DNA from: Drosophila pseudoobscura
Lineage: Eukaryota; Arthropoda; Insecta; Diptera; Drosophilidae
Assembly (NCBI RefSeq): GCF_009870125.1
Contig: NC_046680.1
Span: forward strand, 4,216,001-4,280,000
DNA length: 64,000 nt
Reading direction: 5' to 3'
This document shows, piece after piece, positions 9,133 through 21,705 of this stretch. A program made the position numbers and the translations under genes. How positions within the stretch are numbered: position 1 is the first letter of the stretch; each line of letters starts with the position of its first letter. Below the pieces are notes generated by a model. It searched no databases and had not been told where the DNA came from. It saw only the letters and a list, made by a program, of their open reading frames with translations.

Positions 9133-12100
9133 CGTAAGTTTAATATAGTCTCATATATTTACATAAGTAGCAGAGATTTTTTAAAGGTTTTTTTTTAGAA
9201 ATTGAAAACTTAATAGGCAGCCTTCTGAACAAAAAAGTACCAAAGTACCACATGAATGTTCAGAAAAATGGGTATTGTGTATACGCAGCGTGTTCCCACA
9301 AATATTTGAAGCTCATGTTTTCATGTGTTATTGTTTTTTTATTTTGCATTTCATTAATCATGGGTGTATCGATGCCACCGATGTCTGTCTGCTTGCGCTT
9401 GATTATGCATATTTGCACTATCCACGGCAGCAGCAAGAATTACAATGGGCCCCGTCTTGTTTATTACTACGTATTTTTCCCACCAGCAGCACCCCCACCA
9501 GCAGGCAGCGCCACTAACAGCCACAACAACAAGAAAAACCAAAGAACTGACTTTTACTGCCTGCCTGACGTCAAAGTTCGTTGACTTTGGTTGTTGTCGG
9601 TGTCGGTGTCGTTGTCGCTGTCGTTGTCGTTGTCGTTGTTGTTGTCGCCGCTTCAACATAGACACAGGCCCATCGAAAGGTTAGGCATGCAGTAGGGTGG
9701 CTGGAGGGTGGGGTAAAAGAGAATATTGTTATGCTCTCGCAGAGGGTATATATGAATTCGATCAGGATGACAAGTTGAGTTGAGTTGCAAGTTTGCCCAC
9801 TGCCCAATTTGAGATACTCGAGGAATGTCTAAGCGATCATAGACAATTTTTCAGAATATAAATAGGTGTAACAGGAAAACTTTTTGGTACATTCAGAAGC
9901 AGATTCGAAGCCCAACAATTGGCTTTACAAATATCAAATGATCGTCGCACTGTGGAAGAGTATCTATACTTCTGCAGGTCAGTGCTGTAGTTTCTGAATT
10001 TTGCATTTTTATTTGCACTGTGGTCGGCCGACTTGGTTGCCGTTGCACTTTTGTCCAGCGCTTCGTCGTACGTGCCTCAAATAATAAACTTCGAACTGCA
10101 GGAAAGCGAATAAAAAGGGGAAAAATGAAAGAAAACAAAAAAAACCCAAAGTAAACATTCATGTTGTATGGATGTGTAGCTAATAAAATGCGTTTACTGT
10201 AGTTGCGCTGCTGCCGCTGCAGAAACGCGGAAAATGTGTTATTGTGCAGTTTCATGGCATGTTGCCGCTGTTGCAGTGCCGCGTGCGCCTAGTGCATTTT
10301 AATTAATTTCTAGCTTGCAACAAACGGCGAAAATTGTTCAAATTTCTTTGCAGCTCATTTTGCCATTAATTTTGGCTGACTGCCTACCTCTGTTGCAATT
10401 TTAGTAACTGCAGCTACCTGCTTCTCTGGAGATGTACAGGCTAAAAAGTGCTAGCCATTTGGATCTGGCCAATAGCTTGTTCCTATTTCCGTTGCTACCT
10501 TGCTTCCACAATTGACTGAATTTAAATTCCATTCAATTGAATTCGCTGCGTTGCCCAATCGCATCGCAGAATTTTCCAGAAGCTTGGCCAACAGCGAACA
10601 AATATTGCGCATGCTTTGCTTGATTGAAGCGAGCTTCCCTCCGCTCCACGCAGCTCACTCAGCCCCTTGACCAGACCGCAAATTGTTGAGCAAATTTCAA
10701 CAGATGTACAAAATCTGTGGCCCATGCATTGGGACCCATTATGACACCTAATTTGATTGTGCGATTAAGCAGAAAGAAGTGAGAAATTAGCCTTCGAACA
10801 ACCTCTTGTAACCTGTAAATGGAGTATAGAAGCAGGAGCTGGTCCTAAACAGTATACCAATCGAGTAAGTTCTCGAATGTTCCAATAAATATAACCATTC
10901 TTTATCAATCATGAAGATATGAAGAAAAATAAGATCGTATCGAAAAATATTTTATTTCAGTTACTTGATGGCATAGCGCCATCTGAATGCTATATGTACA
11001 TATGTGTTTATATCTAGGACACATTTGGGGTAGATTTTACTTGATTCCATGGAATTAATGTATATGTTTGGAGCAAGGGATAGCCTGCACAACTGTTCGT
11101 CATAATCAACATAAACATCGACCCAGGGTATCAGAGCACCGTAAGAGCTCTAGTAGCTGCCGGTCCAGTCGCCGGTTGCTATCATGTGTTGCAACTACGC
11201 TCAGCTCGATTTATTTGGATCAGTAAAGCCCGCATTTTCGCGTTTTGTTTTGGTGAGCGGCTTTAGGTCATTGATCCAATAGGTTGTTTATAAAAGAAAC
11301 CTATATACGAATAGACGAATGGGAATACAAATATATTTTACTACGTGTGTACGCTCAGGTACGTGTGCAGCAGGCCCGCACATACAGGTTCAAATGCGAA
11401 TATTTTGGAAATTCGCCCAAGCCAAACGCCAGTCCCGGCGTCCCAGTCCTGTCCCCAAGTCCAGGCCCCAGACCAGACCCTCGATTTGCCCTCGATTAGG
11501 TCTTGCTTCAGCGACTTCGTCTCAAAATTATGCATATTTGTTGAATTAGATTTTGAGTTACTTATTTCGTTTTTTCCCCTTTTGGTTTATTGCCAATCGT
11601 TTTAGCATAAATTCGCACCTTTCAATTGTTTATGTTTGCTTGCTTCGTCGATGGCTTTGGCGTGAGTTTCTCACCGGTTTGTTCGTCCGCCTGCCCGTAT
11701 CTGTGCGTATTTTTACCGCTGACGCAGTGGATCGTAGTTGTTCACCTAGACCCAACTGGGAATCCATTGACGTGGTCTAGTCATCTGTCTCTCCATATGA
11801 CCTTTGCAGCTATTTGATCTTGTTTGTCCATTTGATGTTGTTGAACGATCGATCAATCGATCGATTGAGTGCTGGCCCGCATGAATGGGCCAGTTTTGCA
11901 TTGAGAGACCTGAGCGTTGGGCTTGGGCCATTTCCAAGTGAAATCTATGAAAGTAGAGCCGCTCTGAATGATTTTTGCCTCTGGCAAAGTAGCAAAGCAG
12001 CAAAGGGGCAAACTGCGGCGAACCAAAGCCGCCGACACTCAGTTGCAAACAATGTGAGGCCGCAGACACGGAATTCGCATCTGTTTATGTTTGGTGAAGG

Positions 12101-12423
12101 CACAAATACTGGTAAGTATTCAATGAACTGGTTTTCCATCTTTAGCTTGGGTAGTTTCTAGAAGAGTCTATACTACATTATAGTAACTAAATAACATTTA
12201 GTATATTAAGGATCCAAGTGAATGATGAATAGGTTTTGAATAACAGTTTACACTAAACGACCATTGATTGATCCGGGACAGCCCAATTATATATTATTCA
12301 AGAGTATTAATAGCACCGTCAACTAAATAATTTCCTAACACTTAACAAAACAATTAGAACATCAATTATTCAATCGACAATTATGTGTAGGACAATCGAT
12401 AGATATTTTCCTACCTTGGAGGA
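9133..12423. other. Non-coding spacer upstream of Or49a
   Basis: No convincing coding frame on either strand. It contains a GTTGTC-type minisatellite (9593-9650), a short DINE-1-like scrap near 9745-9785 and AT-rich unique sequence. Confidence 0.5.
9593..9651. repeat. (GTTGTC)n hexamer minisatellite
   Basis: An imperfect run of about ten GTTGTC/GGTGTC units; low complexity on both strands. Confidence 0.8.
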
Positions 12424-12430
12424 TATAAAA
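12424..12430 (+). promoter_or_regulatory. TATA box of Or49a
   Basis: TATAAAA, followed 32 bases later by an initiator-like CCAGTTT (A at about 12457). The first ATG on such a transcript is at 12487. Confidence 0.6.
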
Positions 12431-12486
12431 CCAACTATTCCTGAGAAACACAAACCAGTTTAGAGTTGAGAAACAAACCCTTTGAA

Positions 12487-14184
12487 ATGTCAGGAGTCGA
12501 AAGGCAGCAAAACAAAAAGATGAAGGAGAAGGAGAAGCAATGTGAATACCAGGACTTTATCTTTTTTGCGAACATAATGTTTAAGACATTGGGATACGAC
12601 TTTCTGGATTCGGCCAGGCCATCGTGGCAAAAGGTTCTCCTGCGCTGCTACTTTTTCCTATGCATTGCCTCCAACTGCTATGAGGCCTCTTTCGTGGCTC
12701 TCAGGATTATCCAGTGGGAGTCTGTGGCCGGGAGTCCATCCAAGATCATGCGCCAGGCCCTACACTTCTTCTACATGCTCAGTGCAGAAGTGAAGTTTGT
12801 CACACTCATAATCTACCGCAAACGACTTCGTACGTTAATCTTAGGTTTGCAGGAGTTGTATCCTACGGACGACTCGCTTCGGAGGGAGTACGAGGTTAAC
12901 AGATACTATCTTCCCCGAGCGACGCGATATGTGTTGTACTTTTACTACTTCGTGATGGCTCTGATGGCATTAGGGCCTCTTCTTCAGTCGTTCACAATGT
13001 ATTTTCTACAGGGGAACGATGCAAAGTTTCTCTTTCTTCGGATCTTTCCAACGCGGCTCAGTTTCCGCGTGGATACTCCCAAAGGCTATGCTGTAGCCTA
13101 TATCATGGACTTTACTTACAGCCAGTTCATCGTCAACGTCAGTTTGGGCACAGATCTCTGGATGATGTGTGTCTCGAGCCAGATCTGCATGCACTTTGGA
13201 TATCTGGCCAAGAAGCTGGCCGCATACCTTCCAAGTCGAGAACGAGAACGAGCGGATTGTGAGTTCTTGTGCAGCTTCGTGCAGAAACATCAGCAGATCC
13301 TCAGGTGGGAGGTTTTCACTTCACGGATATTTAATAAGCTTTGCACTTTGTTAAAGGTTGCACAAGGAGGTGAATCAGGTTTTTGGCCTTCTCTTGGCCT
13401 CAAATCTTTTTACCACAGCCAGTCTGCTCTGCTGTATGGCCTTTTACACCGTTGTCCAGGGTCTGAATGCGGAGGGAATATCCTACATGATGCTCTTCGC
13501 CAGCGTTGCTGCCCAGTTCTATATGGTCAGCTCCTATGGGCAGCGGCTTATCGACTTGGTACGATGTACATACATATAAGCTCGGTAAACACTAACTCTT
13601 TTCCCTTCAGAGTTTCAGCATTTCCATGGCTGCCTATCTTCAGAATTGGTATGATGGATCCATACGGTATAAGAAAGACCTCCTCCTTATTATGGCTCGC
13701 GCCCAGCGTCCAGCGGAGATATCTGCAAAGGGAATTATCGTTATATCCCTCGATACCTTTAAGATCGTGAGTAAACCTCTCTTTATACCCGGTACTCGAA
13801 GACTGTGGAGGTATGTATGTATATGTGGAAGTGTATGTAATAGCCAGAAGGAATGATTTCCGACTACATAAAGTATACATATTCGTGATCGACATCACTA
13901 GCCCAATGCAAAAAGCCAAACAAAAGGAAAAGAATGGTTGGTGTTGGTGCGAGAAAAGCGAAAGAATACAGATGTGTTATAAAATATGTATAAATGCTAA
14001 GAAAAATGAAAACAGGTAATATCGAATATACAAAAATATTGGCAAACACTTGCGGAGTACCGGGTATAAAGTGGCTCTTTACGTTTCCGTTCGTATTATT
14101 TGAATAATATTTTTCCTGGTTTGACAGCTGATGAGCATCACCTATCGATTCTTTGCGGTTATTCGCCAAACTGTGGGAAAGTGA
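12487..14184 (+). CDS. Or49a: Odorant receptor Or49a orthologue
   Basis: Four exons: 12487-13304, 13357-13558, 13611-13766 and 14128-14184, all GT/AG and in phase. They give 410 residues from the first ATG, or 399 from the in-frame ATG at 12520, which aligns better with the start of melanogaster Or49a (about 396). Recognised by colinear matches along its length, such as DFTYSQFIVNVSLGTDLWMM, VFGLLLASNLFTT, ISYMMLFASVAAQFY and the C-terminal ITYRFFAVIRQTV. It is an insect seven-transmembrane receptor with inverted topology (cytosolic N-terminus) that works with Orco as a ligand-gated channel in olfactory neurons; in melanogaster Or49a is a larval/adult receptor reported to detect wasp odours. 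The last intron holds a DINE-1 element. No disabling change is seen. Confidence 0.95.
13782..14070 (+). mobile_element. DINE-1/INE-1 (Helentron-associated) element in the last intron of Or49a
   Basis: The 289-base insertion begins with TTTATACCCGGTACTC and ends with its exact reverse complement (14055-14070), a perfect 16-base inverted repeat. Inside are the INE-1 hallmarks in the right order: GTATGTAATAGCCAGAAGGA, TTTCCGACTACATAAAGTAT and ATTCGTGATC. The GTCC-repeat block and the rest of the element are shortened. It sits wholly within the intron and leaves both splice sites intact. Confidence 0.85.
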
Positions 14185-14938
14185 TCTGTTTCGAGAATAA
14201 CCAGAAAATGATGTATTTTTTCTTCAGTTTTTAAAATATGTGCAAACGTTAATAACTTGTTATTCTATGTATTGCAAATAAACCTTTTTTTATTTGAATG
14301 ATTGGGTAACGTTGTGTTAATACAATACATTTTTGTTCATTCAACAGACTTTCTATTGAAAATTAAGCTTTACAGACCTACAAATGTAGAGGTATTCGGT
14401 GGATTTGTATCCAGATTTAAGTGAGAGCTTGAGATCCGACCTGCATATTCCCTCGCAGTCCTTGTATCTTTCGGTCTCAAATCTTAGTGTATACTCTTTT
14501 TACAGTCTTCAATAGAAGAAGTCAAGTTAGAGCTCGTTTCCACAGTTTGTGATTGCATTTCTTCTTCATAAAATTGTAAAACATTTTTTAATTCAGTTTC
14601 AGTATAAAACTCTTTATTTCATGATGAATCAATTTGATTTATTTTATCACAATAACTTAAGCTCTAGGTGGATCGGTGGCGTTGGACACCTCCGAAAGTA
14701 CAAAATAAATGGATCAATGACAGAAACTATATAAATATTACATGTACAGAACAGACAATCGAATAGATTTGAATAGATTATGATGTGTATGTGTATGTGG
14801 GTTAAATTAAATGCTGCCTTTGGTTCTGCTACTTTGCAGAGCTCGAAAGAAAAGCAGGCGCCTTTGGCAACACATCGACCATATTGGCCGATCAGCAGTA
14901 GCTCCAGCTCCAGCTCCAGCTCCTGATCTTGGTGACCC
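14185..14938. other. Convergent 3' regions of Or49a and the Kunitz gene
   Basis: Holds the Or49a 3' UTR and, on the minus strand, the Kunitz 3' UTR with candidate AATAAA signals at 14613-14618 and 14638-14643. No other gene seen. Confidence 0.5.
14277..14282 (+). terminator. Poly(A) signal of Or49a
   Basis: AATAAA about 93 bases after the stop, followed by a T-rich stretch. Confidence 0.6.
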
Positions 14939-15298
14939 CTACATTCCCTCGCAGGTGGACATGCAGTCCTTGTAGCTGGAGAAATTGTTCTCGTTGCCAT
15001 CGCAGCCACCGAACTTGAACTCCACACACTTCTTCTGCTCGGGATCGTAGCGCCATCGCGGTATGAGGGCCCGACAGACGCCTTTTCGGGCCGGCATCAG
15101 GCAGAACTGCTCCGGATGCGTGTTGCGGCCCGTATTGGCCACATCGTCCAAAGAAATGGCATCAAAGAAGTCGCTCACATCATCGTACAGATCCATTGGG
15201 CGACCCTCGCTGACTCCCGCCACGGCCAGCAGCAGTCCCAGCACCAGCACCACACTGGCTACCTCCATCGCTCTCAACAGTCGGCCCTTTCCGCACAT
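14939..15298 (-). CDS. Secreted single-domain Kunitz serine-protease inhibitor
   Basis: 119 residues, one exon. A signal peptide is evident at the N-terminus (hydrophobic core VASVVLVLGLLLAVAGVS; the start could also be Met11). An acidic linker follows, then one Kunitz/BPTI domain with all six cysteines at 66, 75, 91, 99, 112 and 116. Their spacings (8, 15, 7, 12, 3) fit the family pattern for disulphides 1-6, 2-4 and 3-5. The reactive-site P1 residue after the second Cys is Arg76, which predicts inhibition of trypsin-like proteases. FKFGGCDGNENNF is the usual core. A TATA box and initiator lie about 130 and 100 bases upstream. It may act in haemolymph, gut or reproductive tract; the sequence does not say which. 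Confidence 0.92.
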   Translation of the reverse strand: MCGKGRLLRAMEVASVVLVLGLLLAVAGVSEGRPMDLYDDVSDFFDAISLDDVANTGRNTHPEQFCLMPARKGVCRALIPRWRYDPEQKKCVEFKFGGCDGNENNFSSYKDCMSTCEGM

Positions 15299-15426
15299 TG
15301 TTACACACTCTTAACTCAACGGAACTCAACTGAACACAGTCTCTGGTATACAGCTCTCTTTCTCTCTCACTTGTTCACCTGGCGACTAGTGGCACGCAAC
15401 TGGTTGCATCGCAGGCCCGGCATTTG

Positions 15427-15433
15427 GTTTTAT
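15427..15433 (-). promoter_or_regulatory. TATA box of the Kunitz gene
   Basis: TATAAAA on the minus strand, with an initiator-like CCAGTTG about 31 bases downstream (near 15402) and a 5' UTR of roughly 100 bases before the ATG at 15298. Confidence 0.65.
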
Positions 15434-16321
15434 ACGACGGCCAGTGACGTGACTGGCGGCAGATCGTCAGTGCCACGGCTGGAGCTGAGAGCCCCACATC
15501 GAGTGGAGCTTTCGAATTGGCTCCTAGGCTGCTCTCCATCGCTTGGCGTTGCCAGTGAGTGTGAGTATTATGAGTGAGCTGATGTTAACGGTTACTAATG
15601 ATGCTCACTGTTGGAAGCTGCCGAGCTTTTTCGGTAACTCCAACTCCAGATTTACATTTATAAGATTTCTCCGTTGTTAGATTACAGTTTAAGTTTAAGG
15701 TGTTATTGTTCGCTAGATAAGCGCGACTACAGATCATTTAAGGGCATTGGGATTGAAGATATTATAAGAGGTTATAGTAATATCGTCACTATTTTAATAA
15801 CTATTAGAAGCTGCTGATTCGAGCTGCAGTAACCTTTTGCCGAGTCCTTTTACCATATACAAACTGTTTACGTTTGTTTCCAAATAGTCACATCCAGTAT
15901 GTAGTTAGTGTTGCCAGATGGTAACGGTTACTCAGTGATGTTAATCTCTTACAAGGTTCATCTTTGTCTGTTCTGATATTTATCACGTTTCTCTCCTACA
16001 ATCGCAGAGATCGAGTGCCATTAAACCCCCCTCTCCCTTGGCCGGGCCAGGCCGGGTAATAAAATAAACAATTTTACTACTGTTGACTCATTTGAGAATT
16101 GTCTGTCTGGCTGCGTGTGGGAATCGTGCAGGGGCAGACGCAGAGGTAAACGCCAGAGTTGGAAAGAAAGCAAGAGTCAGTGTCGGCGGCATTAATTTGC
16201 GCAACTGCCACGACTAGGACTGGGATGCAGTTGGAGTGGGAGGTAACGCATAAGCAGATGAAGACAGTGTTGATGATGATGCCAGGATGCTGCAGCGAGA
16301 GGCGGAAGCGCTGCAGCCGCA

Positions 16322-16355
16322 GGAGGTGGAGGTGGAGGTGGAGGTGGAGGTGGAG
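16322..16355. repeat. (GGTGGA)n repeat
   Basis: About five and a half tandem GGTGGA hexamers. Confidence 0.8.
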
Positions 16356-16583
16356 CAGCATTTGTGGCCATGATAAAAATTGCATGAGCTTGCACTTGGC
16401 ATTTTATGCTGTTGCCTGTTGCCTGCCGACGTTTCGCAGGAGGGTTTCGGCCTCGGCCAGTCAGACGCTCTCCCCAGTTGCAGTCAAATTTTCATTTTTC
16501 CGCTCACGTACTTCGATTAAATTCTCATTTTGGTCATAATTTTCCAGTTTTTACGTTGGCTCCGTTGGCCCTAAATTCCACCT

Positions 16584-16636
16584 TGGCTCTCTCTGGGACT
16601 CTCTCTGGCTCTGACTCTGGCTCTGGCTCTGTCTCT
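16584..16636. repeat. Degenerate TCTGGC/TCTCTG repeat
   Basis: Imperfect hexamer repetition of CTCTGG/CTCTGA units. Confidence 0.6.
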
Positions 16637-19600
16637 AGTTGGCTTCGTTTTTTATGTGCGTGGCCCATCGAAGACATCAGCTTCTCTGTCGGCGAATACA
16701 TTTGGAAAATTAAAAGTTTTCCTTGCTCCCCGACATGGCCTGGCTCGGCTCGGCTCAGCTCCGCAATTGTTGGCCCCGCTCTCCCATATAAATCAATTTA
16801 CAGCGAGCAAGTTTTATTAGCGCTGCATAAGTCCGTTAACAAGGCCCAGCCACCTGATGCAAGCTCCCGAGTCCGTATCCGTATCCGTTTCCGTGTCCGG
16901 GAAATACGTACATATGTACGTGTCTGTGGGCCAGGCTAATTCAGCGGCTCGCACCCATCGACAAGCGAATTCCCATTGAGCGTTGAGCGCTGTCAGAGAC
17001 AGAAACTATCTGCAGGCTAAGGCCACAAAAGGAACTTTTGCGCGTAATAAATTGATAAATAGTCAGGACACACCTGCACGCATCTGGAACCCACTCATGG
17101 GGCAGCCCCGACACCCCAGAGCATGCAACGGATTAACGTGTAACAAGCTGGAAAGTTGTCTGAAAGAGGTTGACACGGTTCTACTTCAAGCGCAACTTTA
17201 ATGTGGGTTAAATTGGATTGGAAATATACTGTCGTATATTTTGCAGCATATTCGGTGAACCCTTTACTAAAGGCAGACAATATTGATCTTCTTGCTGTCT
17301 AATTGTGAAGGAGCTTGGCAAAGGACGTTGGAAAATCTTCCGAAAGTCATCAGATTGGTACATCATTTTGCAATAATAATAACAACAGTCTTGACTTCTT
17401 GACGCCAAAATAGTGTTCTAAACCTCGACAACCTGGTGATTTTGGTTGGTTTGAGCCCGTAAGATCACTGATCACTGCGTTTTGATCCGTCAGGATTCGA
17501 ATGACATACAGCTACAGGTCCTAGCTACATCGACACCAGTAACTGTTCAGAAGTTTTTTAAATGTTTCGTGACAGCCGTGACTCGTTTGCAAAGCCAAAA
17601 AATATTCAATAGATGCATTTGGGAGCCTTATATTTAACTTTCGGGTGGCAACATCCGCTGCTAATTGCTTATAATTAACTAAATGACAGCCCGGACTTGG
17701 GCCTGGACCTGTAGTTGGAACCGGACGTGCCGACCACTTCATCTGTAGCTCATAAAGCAATCACATGCACTTGCACAACTATAAAAACTTCCTGACTTCC
17801 TGACTTGGCGTGGCCTGGTCTCTTGGACATGTTTTCTTGTTCTTCCGTCTGCCACATCCTCTGGTACGTTTTTCTTTCCTTAGGGGTCGTCATGCTATTG
17901 CCATTAGCCTAGCCTTTACTACTTTGCAACATTTCCTTTTGCGACTTCTTTTCGGTCGCTCGCTCGCTCTCATTTTTTCAGCCAACTTTTGGCAGTTTTC
18001 CATATGCAACACGCAACAGACGTTTTTATGTTTTCTCTGTGCGCCGCCCATAAAAAAGAAAAACCAGCCAAGAGCCAGGAGCCAGGAGGTGCAGAAGTGT
18101 GCAGAAGAGAATGCCATGGTCATGGTCCATGGTCCATGGGGCAGCATCAACAGTTTGCCTCGCAGCCGGAAGGGTTGAATGCGTGGGGCAGACAAGAGAA
18201 TGGAAGTCAATTATCGAATTAATTTAGTTATCCAGTGTCCGGCTCTGGACGGGACCAGACGGGCCTGGAAATGGTTACATTTTCACTTCATTCACGTCAT
18301 AACTGTGAATGTGAATGGTAACGACTAGAACGGGAGGGATTATGACGTTTGCTGCTGGCCAGCATGGAATTCAAATTGTTTTTCCGCCAGCAAGCTGTGG
18401 CTGGATTTCGAAAATTTGCAATTAATTAAATTACTCCGCAAAATGAAATTTTTGTCACTACAAGCAATCAGTAGCCCTAGCCCCCACTCACAGTGATTCC
18501 CATTGCCTCACTTCCCACTCCTCAGTCCATATCCGTATGCGTCTCCCTTTTCCGTACTGCCTTTTCCGTATCTGTATTGGTAATTGATGTGTTAATCCGC
18601 ACATTGACAGCGGTTATTGCGGTGGCTTTATGGAAATATGCCCGTGAGCCAAGCGCCCGCCCCAGGCCGGCCCTGTGCGGCCTACGTTTGGCATTTTGCA
18701 GACCTGTTAAAAGGATTTCGCGTGATGCATTTCCTGGCGGCGGGTTCTGCCAGGTACTTGCTAAGTAATTTAATTACATTGCTGCCGCAAATTTATCGCA
18801 AAATTGTTTATTGGCCAGAGGGCACTGACGAACTTTGTGCGACATTAAAACTTTCCAGCGGGGAATTGTCCGCTAATCTGTGGCGCATATTGAAATTGAG
18901 ATGCCTTGTTATCGTATCTTGTAAAGATCCTGTCAAGTCCTTCATGCCTGTGAATGTGAATGAATGTACTTCTTATTTTACAGAGTAAATACTGGAATAG
19001 AACTCGAACCGGCGTAACAGAACTAACATTAGAACATAATTATCGCTCGTGGCTCCCCTTTTTCTCTCTGTGACAAGTGCTAAACAAATTTAGAGAAATT
19101 AGAGATCCTCCTCTCCTCCCCTTAACCAGCAATTTACTTCGTCCCTTTGCGAACAGCGGTACCAAAAGAGAGCGAGAGAATGCGACAGTTATCGGCTTCG
19201 ATACCGGATCCGGAGCACACGTATAATTACGTATGAAATATATAGTAAATATATAGTAAGCAGCACAAATCATAAGCTCCCCTATATTTTGACTGAGTAA
19301 AGGAAATAAAACCAGAGCCGCGGCCCTTGCCGCTACTCATACCGTTACCGCTCTTTTTTTGCTGATATATTTGGGTTTCCCGATTAATATCTAACTTTTG
19401 TGCGTGTTTCGTAAATTTGAAAATCTTTGCACATTCGGCATTTTTGTTTGGGAGTATGTACTTACAGAAATATAGATAGTCTAGTAGGCTAATAGTCTGT
19501 TTGAAAGAGTTAGATTAATAGTTTGTAGAAATTCTATTCATGAAGTTTCGGCTTACCGTTCCATCTGAAGGTTTCGGTCCATATAACTCTTCTCTATCAC

Positions 19601-21705
19601 CCGCATTGTCTGTTCGGAGCTTGCTTCGTTGGATCTCATGTTTTTTTAATCTGATCTATTGGCGCATCGTGTCACATAAATTCCACAATTTTAAGAATGC
19701 ACAAAATACACTAAATTTGTTGGTTGTTTGCCTCTTTTTTGCCTGCAAATAGATGACACTTGAGGCCAAGAGGATACCAGGCTGGGAATGGCTTCTGGCC
19801 TCTGGACCCTGGCTCCCAGTTCCACGTCTGTTCATCTCAACACCTTGGCAAATGAAAAGAAATTGCCAAGAGCAAGACAAAACAGGACAAGGGTGCTGTC
19901 TGGCCATCGATGCTCCTGTTGATGCAGCACGTGCTGCTGTCTCTATATCTGAAACCCAACAAGGATACGACCAGGACAGCATACTTCAATGCAATTGCAT
20001 TTAAATCAGTTGGCCGTGTGGTGTTCGTGCGTTGTTTTTCCGAGTCCTTCGTGTGTTGCCGCCGCTTCCTCTGCTCATAAATTATGCAAAATTTTTCCCA
20101 GCCAAACCGTCTCTCTATATCTCTGTGCGGCTTGTGCGCCATTTGTTCATTTCGAGACCAATAAAATGAAGCGTTTGAAAGTTGTAAATAAGTTCCTGCC
20201 GTTCGGCGTGTCTGCCTCGTGGCCCCTGTCCATGGCACCATTCTCCTGCCCGCCGCCGTCTGCGGCTCGTAAACTGTCGGGCATCATTTTGTCAGAAATG
20301 TTCTATGCGCAACTCCCGCTTAATGAATTGCTTGTGTGCCGGCTTGCTGCATATGCATAAGCAGCTAAATTTGTTTATAGAAATTGCATTTAAATATGTT
20401 CTTTCCCTGACCCATACCGGGGCCATGCCGCGCCCCGCACTCATCTTTCAGCTTGGTGCCCGCTGGCAAAAATGCAAAAGTAATGGCAACGTATAATGGA
20501 ACTGGGAACGCCATGCTCAATTATTGCGACTATAAGATACCCGCCACTCGGATAAAAAAAAAGAAATTAACTAGTTAAAGAAAACTTCAACTTTGAGTCG
20601 CTATCTTCGGATACATTCACTCTATCGACACGAATACAAAATCCTGCGAAATTACGTACAATTCTTTTTTCAATTTAATCATTAAAGAAATACTCATCCA
20701 GGCCTACAACCTAGTTTTTGTCTCGTGGAAAGCAAATAGTTTCCATTTTGTCGCATATTGGTCCGAACAGGTGTAACTCTGAAATATCTATTCAAAGTAA
20801 GGAAAACCATCGTGACATTCCCTAAGTCGACTTTTGTAAGTTCTCTTTTAATTGTTTCCATAATATTCGTAGTAATAATAAGAATGATATATGAAAAGAC
20901 TCTTGATAGTCAGATATACCCTTATATTAAATTTTTGGCGGGTGTAAAAAAAGTTCCTTCTTTCTTTGTCGCCTGGTAACATAATATTTTACTCAGAGAT
21001 CGTAGAAAGGGGGGAAAAATACAAATAAAAAAAACTAGAAGAAATTTGTTTGGACATGGGACTGCTGTAAAATGGGAATAGAAAAAACAAACGAAATGGC
21101 TCGTGCCATGTCATGTCCTGTGATGCACGAGTCCAAGGATGCGCTCGCAGTCCTTTTTTCCGCCTGCCCGTTTTCCTCTTTCTCTGCTCGGTGCTCCTTT
21201 GTCATGTCGCTGGCTCCCCATCCCGGCTCCCCTTTGAGCAGTCCGCCTGACAAGGCAAACGAATCGGGACATAAGTAGGAATCGCTGTAATATTTGCCAG
21301 GCAACATCCAGAGTGTTGCAGTCAGTGGGGGCCGGGACGGGCCCCAAAAAACTTTAAGCCAAGACAATGCTACATAATCGAAAAACAACAGACGGACGCA
21401 GAGTGCTGAGAGTCCGCGTGAATTATGATGGATTTGTAAAAAAGAGGAATGCGATGAGTTTTCTTTGGTTCTGAGAAGAAGTTTTTTTCATTTATAAAAG
21501 AGATTTCCGAAAAATGCAGCACAAAAAGAAGTATAAGGAAATTCCCGAAGACTAGAATCCAATAGAATGAAATGAAACGAACGAGTGAAAAGTCTCATAT
21601 TTTGTATTAGTGGAAATATTTTTGATTTAATCCACAATTACCGCTATTTCCATTATTTTGAAACGCGAGCATCTGGGATAGGTGCATTACCAAGTAGTTT
21701 GATCT

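Noticed and set aside
15116-15577. 153-codon plus-strand frame over the Kunitz gene
   Set aside because: Mirror of the Kunitz coding strand; the six-Cys domain is on the minus strand.
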